Assembly (NCBI GenBank): GCA_037043015.1
Contig: CM073321.1
Span: 7,584,001-7,648,000 of the forward strand
DNA: 64,000 nt
Direction: 5' to 3'
Source: Bryum argenteum
Lineage: Eukaryota; Streptophyta; Bryopsida; Bryales; Bryaceae
The translations under genes were made by a program, and so were the position numbers. The notes under the pieces were generated by a model. It was not told the origin of the DNA. It did no database searches and saw nothing but the letters and a program-made list of their open reading frames with translations. This document shows, piece by piece, positions 43,025-55,220 of the stretch; position 1 is the stretch's first letter, and each line of letters begins with the position of its first letter.

Positions 43025-44210
43025 CCTTATTAGATATCAACAAGGCAGTACTAAATTTTCTTGAAGCTCAAGTTTTCTGTACTCGTGACGCCCACTTGGA
43101 GGGAGCCGAGGTCTTTGGTACAAAGAAACAGAAGGCATATGTTCCAATTGGAGCGGAAGAAGAAACACATCGACCTGACATCGTAAGCTTCTCACGTCCT
43201 CCAATCGAGAGAAGGGTTACTTGAGCTTGTGCTGTGAGTTTGGATACTATCTAGGAGGAAGACGAAGTTCAAGAATGCCCGCTGGAACCATCTAGTTCTC
43301 CGGGACCGGGATCCAACGCGTGACCGCAGTTCAAGAGACTAATGTAAATGAGAGGTTGTGGCACATTTCTCGACTCAAGGAGACATCTTCCAAGGCTTGA
43401 TGGGCAAATATGGCAGTGACTAGGAAGAAATGTGAATCACGCATAGTCCAGAACGGGAAGGCTACTTCGGCTCTTATTTACACTGGAATATGGCAGCCTC
43501 CTCAGCGCAGCCGCAAAGTTGAAGAAAAATTCTTTTTAGCAGATAATATTGAGAGGTGTGTAAAGGGTTATTGTCAGAGATGGGTTGAGTAATTCTCTCG
43601 CACCCAAGATCGACCATCTATTTCTTCAGCATAGCCTGTAAAAATAGGGATAAATCTGACACGTAGCGAAATCGAGGCGTCGGAGAATGCACGATTCTAA
43701 CTCCCACAAAAAGAGCGCCGTCCCATGAACCGCACATTCAATAACATTGTCCCTTTACGGGACTTGTCACACATCTCGGTGCGGGATGATGCAAACGTCT
43801 TCTCCAAATCAAAAAAATCCAAGAATCTTCGTCAAGTCACTTCTGCAACACCAAAGTTGATGAAGGGAGTCGATTTGGCTCGGGCTTTGCAAGCCAGCAT
43901 ACTCAAGGTGACCATGAAACCGCAGCCTGGTTTTGGTTGTATTGTCGATTTGGAGTTGGATTTGGGGACAGTTTATAAAGTTTCAATAAGTGCATTGCCT
44001 AATTGTACTTGTCTAGTGATGAAGGATACAATTGCTAAGTTGGATAGGAAAGGATGTCCATATAGACCCTATAAGCACCTTTACTACATCTTTGTTAGGG
44101 TCTGTAATTTTGATGCCAATAGCGACCTTTTTATCCACGCTCCTACCTTGAGTTTCAATGAGGTGAAAAGGATTCAAGAGTGTGGAGTCCTAGACCATGC
44201 AAGAGACTAG
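43025..44210 (+). pseudogene. MULE transposase copy 2, C-terminal part only
   Basis: It matches 39020-40200 in order: LEAQVFCTRDAHLEGAEVFG against LEAEAYCTRDAHLEGAEIFG, MAVTRKKCESRIVQNGKA against MAKTRKKCESRIVQNRKA, and NRTFNNIVPLRDLSHISV. The SWIM region reads NCTCLVMKDTIAKL and PYRPYKHLY, so the C-x-H pair became Y-K-H and the finger is broken. Several stops interrupt it (near 43222, 43252, 43399 and 43591). The catalytic part is absent. The 3' flank with its terminus-like motif (44606-44628) matches copy 1. Confidence 0.75.
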
Positions 44211-44605
44211 AGGACACCCTACACATATTCTATATGTTATACTATAATATTGTGTCTCTCTATCTTATGTAGTATGATTTGACAAGTTAGTGAAAATCAA
44301 TATATATATAATTGTACATGTTCCAATATCTCCGCTCCTATTTAACAGATTATATGCTGGTAAGTAGTTATCATGCACATGTAATCTTATCGTTTGAGTT
44401 CAGGAATGTCTTTGTATGCATCTAACGAATGCATAATTTCAGAATTATATCACCTAATTCTACGGGTTTAGGTCCAAAAACCACAGTAATAAGTCAAGAA
44501 TATTCGATATTCCCAAGAATAATCCTCAAAAATGAATATAAAAACAAATTTTAAAATTTTCGTACTAAAAATTTGAAATTACTGCTCTAAAATTAGAAAT
44601 TTTGT

Positions 44606-44628
44606 CCTCACCGCTCTACGCTCACACC
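44606..44628 (+). repeat. MULE 3' terminus-like motif (copy 2)
   Basis: CTCACCGCTCTACGCTCACACC, the counterpart of the end of MULE copy 1 at 40681, at the same relative position after the shared 3' flank. Confidence 0.5.
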
Positions 44629-44881
44629 TCGTTTACCTCCTCCATGTTTTTCCAGGTAGGATTGACATGTACGGCTTCAAAGTTGATATACCAGTTAATA
44701 TGCTTCCTTTGTAACGTCTTACCAAAGATGTTTTGTAAGTCAGCACTCGTGAAGACCCCATTAGTGCGGGCTATAAGTTTAAAGTGCCGGATATTCCAGT
44801 CGGAGTCAGCAGCGTCGTCAAATACCGGATAGGGTATCTTAGGTAACTTAATAAGTCTATCTCTTTCCCCTGAGTTCATCG
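44629..44881 (-). pseudogene. Ty3-type gag N-terminal fragment (minus strand)
   Basis: On the minus strand the frame reads LPKIPYPVFDDAADSDWNIR, TNGVFTSADLQNIFGKTLQR and HINWYINFEAVHVNPTWKNM. The W...F...A...L...WY pattern is that of the N-terminal half of Ty3/metaviridae-like retrotransposon gag proteins. It is cut at the MULE terminus side and lies head to head with a plus-strand gag fragment. Confidence 0.4.
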
Positions 44882-44883
44882 AT

Positions 44884-45456
44884 ATGGCCATAGAAAAGAT
44901 CATAGGAGGCACCAATGTTGAACATGACAAAGCTCAATGGGCCACAACAAAGACTCGGTCGCTACAACAAGGTACATGCTGTGCATCGACCTATGCATCA
45001 CATTTCCGGCAATTGGCGTGCGACATCAATTGGGGCGAAGAAGCATTGATGAGCCAATTTTACTGCGGTCTGAGGGACGATGTGAAGGACTTGTTATTAT
45101 CTCTTCCTAATCCACAAACACTCTACGAGGCTATTAGCCAAGTTGTGAAGTGTGATAACCGCTTATTCAAGCGCAACCAAGATCAACGCCCAAGACAAAA
45201 TACAACTCGTCATAGTGCAACTATGGTAGCAAGCGGTCTAAATTCACAATTGGAGGCCGAAGACATGCAAATTGATGCGGTACGTGTGAAGTCTCTTACT
45301 CTAGAAGAAAAGAAACGACATATGGAAGAAGGATTATGTTTGTACTGCGGTGAAGAAGGCCATAAGGCTGCGAATTGTCCTAAGAAGCCAAACATATGCA
45401 TTGTCAAGACCAGAAGCTTTGTGATTCTGGAAAACGAAGGTATCCAGCCACAGTAG
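44884..45456 (+). pseudogene. Ty3-type gag C-terminal part with CCHC zinc knuckle
   Basis: An ATG at 44884 opens a ~190-residue frame with FRQLACDINWGEEALMSQFY and GLRDDVKDLLLSLPNPQTLY, typical of plant Ty3 gag, and the knuckle CLYCGEEGHKAANCPKK (C-x2-C-x4-H-x4-C, about 45340-45390). It ends at a TAG shortly after the knuckle. No protease, reverse transcriptase or LTR is nearby, so this is an isolated remnant. Confidence 0.75.
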
Positions 45457-46156
45457 GTATTGTCAGACCCTGTTTTTTTTATTGGGTGTTCAATATGTTT
45501 AATGCGCAATAAGAATAAGTATAGTGTCTAGATTCCGACCTAGGTAAGTGGTAGGCCGTATATTATAAGGCAAATAAGTTCAAACAAATATGTGTTTTCA
45601 TTAGAATGAAGTTTTGAATAAGGACGGGTTCACGAACCCGTACTCCGCACTTAAGTAGCTAGGACGTACTGTAAGAAGCCGATTACAGGTTTGAAGGACG
45701 GCGGATGAAGGACGGAGCAGAGATGTCACGGCATCCGTACCTCCGGATGTCCGGTAGACGTCCGTCGGACGTCCGCAGGGGGTTATGGAAGCGTCTGTGA
45801 CTTAGAGATTTTAGACTTTTTACTTAAGGTAAATGGGACGATCAGCCTCTAGGATGGCCGTCGGCACGAGCAACCGGCCACCAGAATGGCCGTCAGCCCG
45901 CGCGACCGGTCTTCGACTCGGGCGATCGGTCTTCGGCCCAAGCGACCGGTCTTCGGCCCGCAAGACCATTCTCTGGCCCGGGCGATCGGCCTCCGGGGCG
46001 ACTGCCCTGCCGACCGGCCCGACCCGGGGCGACCAACATGCCGACGATAGCGAAGTGGCCGTCCGATCGATCGCTGCAGTCTCCCAACGATGGATCGATC
46101 GCGGCCAACTGATCGGTCGACGGTCGACCGGTCGGACGGCCCGACCAGAATTTAAT

Positions 46157-46190
<34 letters not shown>

Positions 46191-46258
46191 AACAAAAAGA
46201 AAGAAAAGGAGTGGCTCATGGCCCGGCCGTCTGAGGCCGCCCTGGTGGGCAGCCGACC
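45457..46258. repeat. GC-rich GCGACCGGTCTTCGGCCC-type repeat with A30 tract
   Basis: Short repeats such as GGCGATCGGTCTTCGGCCC and AGCGACCGGTCTTCGGCCC run through 45840-46010, preceded by CGGACGTCCG palindromes near 45755-45780. They resemble the dyad boxes in composition but not in box sequence. A pure A run occupies 46159-46188. No gene. Confidence 0.5.
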
Positions 46259-47979
46259 AATGCGACGGCACGACCGGATTCCAATGTTTTTTTTTTAAAT
46301 ATTTTTTAAATATATATATATATATATAATTTTATTTATTTATTTATTTTTTTATTTTTATTTTTTTTTACGACGGCCTTGGCGTCTGAAACCGCCTTGG
46401 TGGGGAGCTAAGGATGGCGGCCACTCCTCTTAAACCTAACCCTATTCTAATTTATTCCAACAACCATTTTGAATTTGTTCAGAACTCTCCCCCTAAAGTT
46501 TTTCAAGATCTAGATTACAGTATTTGGGATTCCCACGCAAATAAGATTCTCCTTGCTTTGTGCATTATGATCTCACTAATGGAAAAAAATCGACGGTTTA
46601 AATTTTACAAGTAACTAAAAACTCAAGTTAACTATAAGATCCTACAGTTGGATCTTCTAAACATTGCTTCAAATGAAACTTTACAAGCATGGAGAATTTA
46701 GGCAATTTCACATCTAGGATATCTAGGGATTAAGATCTCTTTATTTTATCTAAAATTTAACCATACTTAAGTTACTTTTGCGAATTGATTGATGATTCAT
46801 TTAATCTTATGACACAAACATGACAAGGTTTGCATAATATTGAATAACTTATTATAAAAGGAAACTAGTAGTATTCTTTATAGATAAGTATTGGCCTTTA
46901 TCATATAAGATAAAATTCAAGGAAACCATACAAATAAATAAGTACTAAGAAGAGAAATGAAAATTTTATTTTTCTATTGAAAGATTTGGTGTCCTTAATC
47001 TATTACAAGAGAATTATTAACTATTAAGAGGATTTCAACTATAACAATTTAATCTAAGCATTAAGGTTTTTATATTGTCTTTGGGGAGAAAGTTCACAAG
47101 AGTTAGGAAACTCACATTTCTTGACAGATTTATTTTTCCTTCAAACCCCCCCCCCTAGCTTTTAGAGGTTGAATAAACAACCACCCATTTGGATGCAAAT
47201 AAAATTTGCTTCGATACTTAGATCCGTAAATAGTTAGCAACTATAATATTTTTCATTATCATAAGTTAATGTGAATATATTGCAAATTCTATCAAAGCAT
47301 GACATTGTACTCGTAAAGAATTCCAAGTGATTTATGGATAGTTGAGATTCATATGAACAATAAGGGGTTATTCCTAATAAGTTCTGTTTTTCATGTGTCT
47401 CCAAGCCCATAAAGATCTTTTGAGTAAAACATTCTCTTCTATGATGAGAAGATCTTTCCGACATTCCTCTGACAAAATCGGCATGTGGATTAATGCCCTG
47501 ATTTAGGTTGTGGGTACAATGTTAGGTGTCTAAAAATAGAAATTTTTAAAATGCAGGCAAGAAGAAGAAGAAGAGGGAAGTGGAGAGAATTCGGAGTGTT
47601 GGTGAGTGAGAGAGGAAGAAAGGAGCGCAAGACCCGACCGGGATGTCGACCTTGCAATACAAATTCATGCAACCAAAATTGAGAAGTACATGGGTACAAA
47701 GTAGTATGTGCTAATATTTATCTTTCAAGTGTATGTGCGAGTATGAAGATTATATTTCTATAAGACTCTCCTAATCATTTAACAAGTTACGTAGTGGCAA
47801 TGTGTAGATATAGATTTTTCATTTAATTGTTCTTGGTAGATGTTCATAACTCTTGAATAAAGATGACTCATGTCTACGTTTATGGCGTATATTATTTTTG
47901 GTTTTTGTAGAAAGTGATGTATCTTCAGTATCTTATTATAGCCATTCATAATACTACATGATCAAATATACAATGATAT
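46259..47979. other. AT-rich non-coding sequence
   Basis: TA and TTTA simple repeats lie near 46290-46370. The stretch 46555-46660 (GTGCATTATGATCTCACTAA, then ATAAGATCCTACAGTTGGAT) is related to the interior of the CACTA element near 37825-37915. No coding frame of interest. Confidence 0.4.
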
Positions 47980-48135
47980 ATTTGAAGACATCTTATGAAA
48001 TATCACAAAAAACACCTCCAAAATATCCTCTCAGACATCTTCAAAACATTATGTAAGACATCTTATAAAACATTTTGTAAGACCACAGAAAACATCCTAT
48101 ACACATCCTGCAAAACATCATATAAGACATTGTGC
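47980..48135. repeat. AGACATCTT-type repeat array outside the CACTA element
   Basis: AAGACATCTTATAAAACATT-like units of roughly 20-25 bp recur here. The same AGACATC/GATGTCT words form the subterminal repeats of the neighbouring CACTA element (48481-53099), yet this array lies about 350 bp outside its left end. Confidence 0.5.
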
Positions 48136-48424
48136 AATATGAAAAGTAATCACTAAACACGTAATTTGTGATAATGAGAATATATACTGATTTTGGTAAT
48201 TAGGGAGACTTCCATTTAGATCGAATCTCACTTGATTATTTACCAAATCATCAAGTTATTCCTGATAATGATGAATTTTCTCAATATAAAAGACAATAAG
48301 AGAAAAGAAATCGTAAAGCAAGCTAAGGAATATGTTCCTACAAGAAAAAGTTTTATTGATATGAAAGCACAAATACAATTTATTGGTGTAATTCTAGACC
48401 TCCAAAAGGTAGGCATAATATCAT

Positions 48425-48480
48425 CTACCAATCACGACGTGGCGGAGAGGAGGTATCACCACTAGAATCTATCTTAGTGA
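48425..48480 (-). pseudogene. C-terminal end of L3, separated by a CACTA insertion
   Basis: Joining position 53103 (minus strand) to 48480 after removing the CACTA element and one TGA gives the unbroken sense SEEPVFTKIDSSGDTSSPPR followed by RDW and TAG at 48427-48425. Only the correct excision gives this frame. Confidence 0.6.
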
Positions 48481-51400
48481 CACTATAAGAAACCTGCGTT
48501 TTTAATGATGTTGTAAATGATGTCTAAAAAGACATCGTAGACATTAATTCGGATGTCTCATAGACGATAAGACATCCTAGACATGACATATGTCTAAGCA
48601 GACGTCTAAAAAGACAAGAAAATGTCTTAAGATCGAAGATGTCTTAAGGTAATTTTGGAAGGGTAAAAAGTGTGCCACGTAGGTGCCACGTAGATGACAC
48701 ATCAGCTTGAAGTGGAGGGGCAGTGCCACATGGGGATGAAATTCATCATGATGTGGAATTTTACATGGTCCCACAAAAGATGACATGGCGGCGCCAAAAT
48801 TCCACGTGGACCCGAGAAAATCCGACGTGGCACCCGGGAATATCCGACGTGGCACCCGGGAATATCCGACGTGGCACGCGGGAAAAGTTGACGTGGACTT
48901 GGAAAATTGACATGGCATGCCACGTCAGCATATTGCGGAGGTTTTATGCTCCTATCATGATAGTTTTAGACATCAGTTAAGACGACTTAAATGTCTTGCA
49001 AGACATCTTAGATGTTGTATAAGATGTCTTGCAAGACGTATGCAATGTCTTACAAAATATCTTAGAAGACAATTTTTATGTCTTAGAAGATGTTTCCAGT
49101 GCGTAGAATGATGTTTACGTTGATGTCCTTATTAAGTTTGAGATGTTTGCTCGGATGTTTGTAGCGACATCTCCTAGGACATCGATGTGAACGTTTTGTG
49201 TTAAAGATGATGTTTGCAACAATGTTACTATTGATGTTTTTTGGGCATATGAAAGGACATCTAGGATGTCATTTTTGGATGTTTATATAGTCATCAGATC
49301 TATAATCCACAGACGTCTCACATAACATCAACTGTAAACATTGTCACATCAAAAAGTATGAATCAAACATATATTGCTTAGGTCATTAAAACCTCAGATA
49401 ACACAAACTAGAATATTTACTAATACGCCTGTCAACAACTACGATATACTACGCACCCACAATTTGAACTACGTAAGTCTCTCCACTTCCATCGCTTGCT
49501 GTCGATACCCGTATGGTCATGTGCATGTCCCGCCGCTACACATATTCAATAAGCCAATATCAACTGCATTTAAAGAAAGGTTTGTAAAGGTAAAAAAAAT
49601 CTGATTTAATTTCATTTAATTGCACTACCTAGGTTGAGATGGTTTACTTCCTAACCTCAAGATATCGACACAATTAGACATTCTTGCAAACATCTGCTTA
49701 GACATTTCTTCAGACATCCTTCTAGACATCATTAAAAACAACGTTATAGACATCTATACATACATCTGTTCCACTCACCTACAAGCACGCATGTCGCTTC
49801 GCGGCCTCAGATCGTGCTCGCTGCCCCGACCTCTTATGTCCCACCTTCCAAAATAGAATTCCATCAACACATTTAGACATTTTCATAGACATGCTCTAAG
49901 ACATCTTGCAGACATCATCATAGACATCTTCTACAACAAATCAAATACTACAAGTACTAGGGTTTCCTTCACAACAAATCAAATTCTACAAGTCCTAGGG
50001 TTTCTTGTACAAGATGCTTTTGAAATCCAGTACCTCTTAAGTAGCAAATCTTAGCCACATGAAGAAGGAAACCTACTCTTAAGAGCTATTGGATTTCTAC
50101 AAATACTATTCTCTTATTGTAGTTAACAATCATTCTGAAACTGAATGGAAACAATTTCGAAATCCTCTATACTTTAAACACAAACTCCTTGGAAAAACTA
50201 AGGCAAAAATGAGCTTTGTAATTCCATTTGAAGATCTCATGACCTAACTATGGCGGCGGCAACAAACCCTAGCCACATGAAGAAGCAAACCTTAGCCTCT
50301 ACACTCCAAACACTAACTCTTTGAAAAAATGAAGGCAAAATTGAGCTTTGTGCGGCCTCTAATTCTACTTAAAGGTCTCATGACCTAACTATGGCGGCGG
50401 CAGCAAACCCTAGCCGCCTCTATTCATCCATTGAAGTCAATGAAAATCATCCCTGTAGATGGTTCTGGATGCTGTTATAGATGTCATCTTCGACATCTTC
50501 ATAGACATCATGTTAGACATTTTCATAAACGTCATCTTACACATCCCTGCAGACATTATCATAAACATCTGATGACATCTTCAGGGTTTCAATCACAACA
50601 TTTTAACTATAAAAGGTCATTTGTTTTCCCTCACAACAAATCAAATACCAAATGCTTTAAAGTTCTTTCCACAACAAAGCACATATTGTAAGTCTTAGAG
50701 TTTCTTCCACAACAAATCAAATAAACTTTATTGATAGAAAAAGTGTGGAATTACAATCATGAGACTATTTATAGTCTTCCATGGTGATAGGCTCTCTTTT
50801 AAACTCTCAACTACCTTCTATTTCTACCCTAACTAACTTTCCAACTAACTTTCTTAATACTAATTCTATTCTTGAATTGTCTCCTAGACTGTATTAAAAA
50901 GCTACTTTCATAATTTCATATTTCTTGTAAATTTTCTTTAATTTGTATAATATTGGTTGTTAATGATAGAGTAATGTATAGTCTTGCCATTAGACTATAA
51001 TAATCTAATCTATAAGTAATCAGTAATATTTAATTCCTTCTTGAAGTAAGCCAAAAAACACTGTTTATTATTTTTATTTTCTTTTTATATTTTCTTTAAC
51101 CCCTAAACGCCCAAGCCTATTTTTAGCATAAAAGCACATTTCCATAGAAATTGTCATAGATGAAAATCAAGATAAGCTATTAAGATCTCAACCGTACAAA
51201 CTTGTAATAGACTTATCCAATATCATGTGGACCAAAATTTGAGTCATGAGGCCTTATAGATCGGGAGATCATAACATATTAATATCAAAAACAAACTGCA
51301 AAATTTCATCATTTTCACTTTGAGGTGGAAATGCTACCAATATTCCTATTGCAATGAAAAAATCACCAACTAGAAAGATGTTCACCTTCATCTTAATAAG

Positions 51401-52715
51401 TCCTTTACCCAACTAAAATTCATCAAAAATATTTCTTGGCTCAAATAAAAGCCATGCAATGGTAAAAACTACCGAACATTTTACAAAGGAATAATAGTCC
51501 AAATCTAGACCCTTTGCATTCAATTTCATGCCTTATCTTCAAAACATCTTCAATCTTGTTGAGGTTTCTACCACTTAGACTAGACTCTAATTGGAGGCCA
51601 TCCCAAAAAATAAAGTTGAAATCCAACGGTGGAGGAGGGAGATATAGCTTCTCAAATATCATCCATTTTCTCACTTTTTCACTTGACAAAACATCATTGC
51701 AAATCCAATAGAAAAATCATTTGGATCAAAAATCTTCTCACTACAAAGTTGTTAAGAATCACCTTAAGATCACAACCATGAAAAAAAAATCATGAAAAAC
51801 AATTTTTAATTTCACATAATTGGCTTGCAATGGTAATACATGCCTCATGCTTGGAAACCCAAAAACAAGAGCTGTCTTCACTAAAGTGCATTCCATTAAT
51901 TCATACTTTATTGTATGGGCTTGCAAATTTTACAACACAAACTAGACTTGATTTGGAACCTAATCCAAGTGATTTCATCCAAAACGGACCTTGGATGAAG
52001 AAGATATGGCTCTTCAAAGTTTCTGGATGTACATCCAAAATGTCGTTTTTCGACATCGTGGGCGTTTAAGGGTTAAGTATTTGAGGATTACCCCAATCAG
52101 AGACCCGTGCCAATGGAGGACAAGCAGTAAGAGAAAAAGTTGATATTATTCTTTAAAAGACTCTTAAGTACTGCCGCTTTTTAGTAAATGACGTCTAGGA
52201 GGATGTCGTGCAAAACATCTTCATAGACATCCAAGTAGATGTCTATGCGGACATTCATGCCTGACTGTAGTTATGGTAAGTTGGACATTGTGCTAGACAT
52301 CCGACTAGATGTTGAATGACTTGTCAACTGGTCTGACGTGGAGTTTTTGTTGCCATGTAGATAAAGCCCTGTAAATAACTTTATTAATCTATGTCCACGT
52401 GTTTTTTGAGGATTAAATATCCACGAAATTACTTTTACTTTTTTTGTTTTTGCACCATTGTTATCTTATAGATAATATATTTTATATATAATATTTTTTA
52501 ATATTTAAATATTTTTTAATCATAAAAAATTACAGAATTATAATATTCTAATTTTTTTGAATATAATAAAAATTTACAAAATATATTTTTTATTGAAATA
52601 TAATTATATATTTTAATATTTTTTAAAAAAAATAGACCAATGAAAAAATAGTGAGAATAGCCTGAAATTAGTATTTTCAGTATTGCCACGTCACATAATG
52701 TTTTAGCAAGAGGAA

Positions 52716-52746
<31 letters not shown>

Positions 52747-53099
52747 GTGTGATGTTTTTTTTCTACTTTTGAAAACCGCTGCCCATTCACCTACTCTTTT
52801 AACATTAGAAATGTTTTTTACCCTGTCTACCAGTAAATTTTGGTCGTTTTTACCTTGCTGGTCCAAAATCCCTTGCCAACGTGGCAGTTTGATGTCTATC
52901 AAGATGTCTTCAAAGACATCCATGTCTTCACCAACATCTTTTTGTTTGGTGATGTCTTCATGCCCCCCCAATCCAAATGTGCCCGTTAGACGTACAGACA
53001 TCCTCCCGTCTTCGAAGACATCTTTTAAGACAGTAAGACATCACAAAATACATTAGACATTACACAAGACATCACAAAAAACAGGGTTTTCTTATAGTG
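48481..53099. mobile_element. Non-autonomous CACTA element (4619 bp)
   Basis: It starts CACTATAAGAAACCTG and ends CAGGGTTTTCTTATAGTG. The 3-bp target duplication TGA is at 48478-48480 and 53100-53102. Subterminal regions are crowded with AGACATC/GATGTCT words (48500-49110, 49670-49930, 50450-50600, 52190-52330, 52890-53085). There is no transposase frame. Related non-coding stretches occur in the 37038-38113 element and near 46500. Removing it restores the L3 reading frame, which supports the boundaries. Confidence 0.92.
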
Positions 53100-53814
53100 T
53101 GAATACAGGTTCCTCACTACGTGTGTATTTAGAGAATGCAGCCTCGTCCATCTCCATGAGCGCACCACATCTACGACGCTTCAATGCACGTCTCCGTACT
53201 AGACAGTGAGTCTCGGACAATATACGTAGAGGATGATCGCGAGTGTTTGCCCCAAGAGACAAGGAGCAATGAGCCACAGTATTTGGCAAAGAACTATTTA
53301 AATCGAATCGAGCTAAATAGGCACCGCCATCTACGACGAAGTTGCAAAACACAACTTTACCTTAGGGTGCCGCTGCAGCCAACGTCGTCACACTAATTTG
53401 ATCATGGCGGGTTGCAATACTTGGAAGAGTCTGAATAGGGGGACTGTCTACTACACCGTCTTCCTCATTATCCATGTCTTCCTTCGTGTAATCTACAGCC
53501 GACGCGTCGTCCGGAGCACAGTAGATTAACCGACCCCGCTTTTGTTCCAAGAAAGTTCTCGAGTCCTTACTTGTAATGGAAGGATCTGACACCGTTGAAG
53601 GACCAATTACAAGATTTGCTTGCAAAGCACATGATGGAAGAAGAGAGAGTTGACGTCCAACGGCAGCAACTTGGTTTATAAACACACCCATTTTAAAAAG
53701 TGAGTCCATGACACTAAGTGCAATGAAAAAGGTACACAATATAACAACGCATTTAATCATGTATGATGACGGGGGAATCACCAATCGATCTATAATATAT
53801 CTGCATCTAAGCAA
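53100..53814 (-). pseudogene. L3, exon after the HAD domain
   Basis: The minus-strand frame from about 53715 reads MGVFINQVAAVGRQLSLLPS, then KEDMDNEEDGVVDSP, a TAA at 53362-53364 (Gln expected from CAA), and in the same frame GKVVFCNFVVDGGAYLARFD, HCLVRRRALKRRRCGALMEM and KYTRSEEPVF. The RRRALKRRR stretch could be a nuclear localisation signal, which is inference. The CACTA element interrupts the frame at 53099. No domain recognised. Confidence 0.5.
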
Positions 53815-53844
53815 CCGATAAACATAAGGTTTCTAGGGTAAATA

Positions 53845-54695
53845 TCAGAATAATACCATAGATAAAAGAATTGAAGGCAAATTCTTCCCACTGATTCGGT
53901 CCTGATTCCACAAATATGGAAGATTACGGCTCAGGAGCTTATACAACTCTGAGTCCTTCGACAGTTCATTCTGCGTGGGTCTAAGATAGCGCATAGTCTC
54001 ATGAAAATTCTCAGGACCATTCAAATGCACGGCAAGACATATCTCCCCTATCCTTTTAAATAGCTCGGACTTTGGCTCCTCCGAACAGGAATGGTTCCAC
54101 GGAATAGTTAAAAGTGTGTTCTTTGTGGGAACCGCAATGCAAGTCTCAGGCTTGGAATCGACAATGAGCAAGTTATCGTCAATAAAATTGGCACCCTTCG
54201 TAGGATACAACCGCCGCCGAGGATATTTTAAGAGGATGGGATTTGTCCGGGGTACTTGGCGAATGCGTAATTCTTCAACAATACATTATCGCATTGGTTG
54301 GAAGTCAAGACAACTCTAGGGGCAGCGTCTGACTTTGAGAACAAAAAGGAGCAGAGTCCATGGATAACCTTAGGACCTAGGGTACTCTAGATGTGGATGT
54401 GGCAAAACAAATTTAATAAGCGAAGGAACGTGGTCAACCCGGGACGACAATAGACGACCCTGCCGGCAACTAAGGTTGGGACGGTGGAGGAAAGCACCGT
54501 AGGATTATTGGGATCCGGAAAAGACAGGCACTGTGCAGGCGTTGGAGTAGACACAGAGGCCATCGAACATAGAACCCCGTCCAACTCCAACACCACATTC
54601 AACCACTTGGGCTTGGAGCGTAAAAGACTGCGGGAGATATGTGTAATAGGTAGCTCAGGCGAGATACGTTGTTTGGGATGTTTCGACGGTCCTGC
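53845..54695 (-). pseudogene. L3, FCP1/NIF-type HAD phosphatase-like domain
   Basis: The exon opens after CGCTGCAG (54695) with AGPSKHPKQRISPELP and reaches KPKWLNVVLELDGVLC (about 54610-54565). E-L-D-G stands at HAD motif I, so the nucleophile Asp is Glu. VAGRVVYCRPGLTTFLRLL follows, then HIHI-stop-STLGPK, with TAG at 54387-54389 exactly where the family has Trp (IWSS/VWTSM). Next come APRVVLTSNQCDNVLLKNYA, a frameshift near 54225, and NFIDDNLLIVDSKPETCIAV, the motif III/IV region with acidic residues. The domain is nearly full length but cannot be translated and would lack the catalytic Asp. It is a relative of the fragment at 4743-5084. Confidence 0.65.
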
Positions 54696-55220
54696 CTGCA
54701 GCGAGGGAACACGTAACAATGGCAAAGGGTATTGAAACAAGAGGGTGTGTACCTTGCAAAATGCTGAAGTATGCAAAGAACTGCCAGCACTGATTGGGAA
54801 TTGAACCGCAACACCCAGAGGTAACATGAGGTGGTTGGTGGGGGATTTTGAAGCAATCGGACGGAATAAGGTATTCAGAAGGGGGGCCCGGTAGAAAAGG
54901 ATGATGTTTAGGGCCTTGTGATGAGAAGGACGCAGACTCAATGAAGAGGAAAAGTGATGTGAAATAAAAAGAGTCTCAATTTTATTAAATGATGTTTCAA
55001 TAAGTACAACGTTTATAAGTGTACTATGAACAAGAAGCAAAACAACATCCAATAATTTGGAGACTACTCGTCGACCTACTCGCCGCCACCAGTGCCGAAC
55101 TCCTATAAAACAAGGAGCGCCGACGTTAAGATTACTACAAGAGAAAACTTCAAAAATGAGGGAATAGCAGAGCAACTGCCATCACCAGCAACGATCGCAA
55201 AGACAAAGAAAAAGAAAGGA

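Noticed and set aside
46159..46188. A30 tract as the tail of a LINE or processed gene
   Set aside because: No reverse-transcriptase frame or gene sequence precedes it and no target duplication was found.
45833..46234. 133-residue frame rich in Arg, Gly and a Lys run
   Set aside because: It translates a GC-rich short repeat followed by an A30 tract; no domain or conservation is visible.
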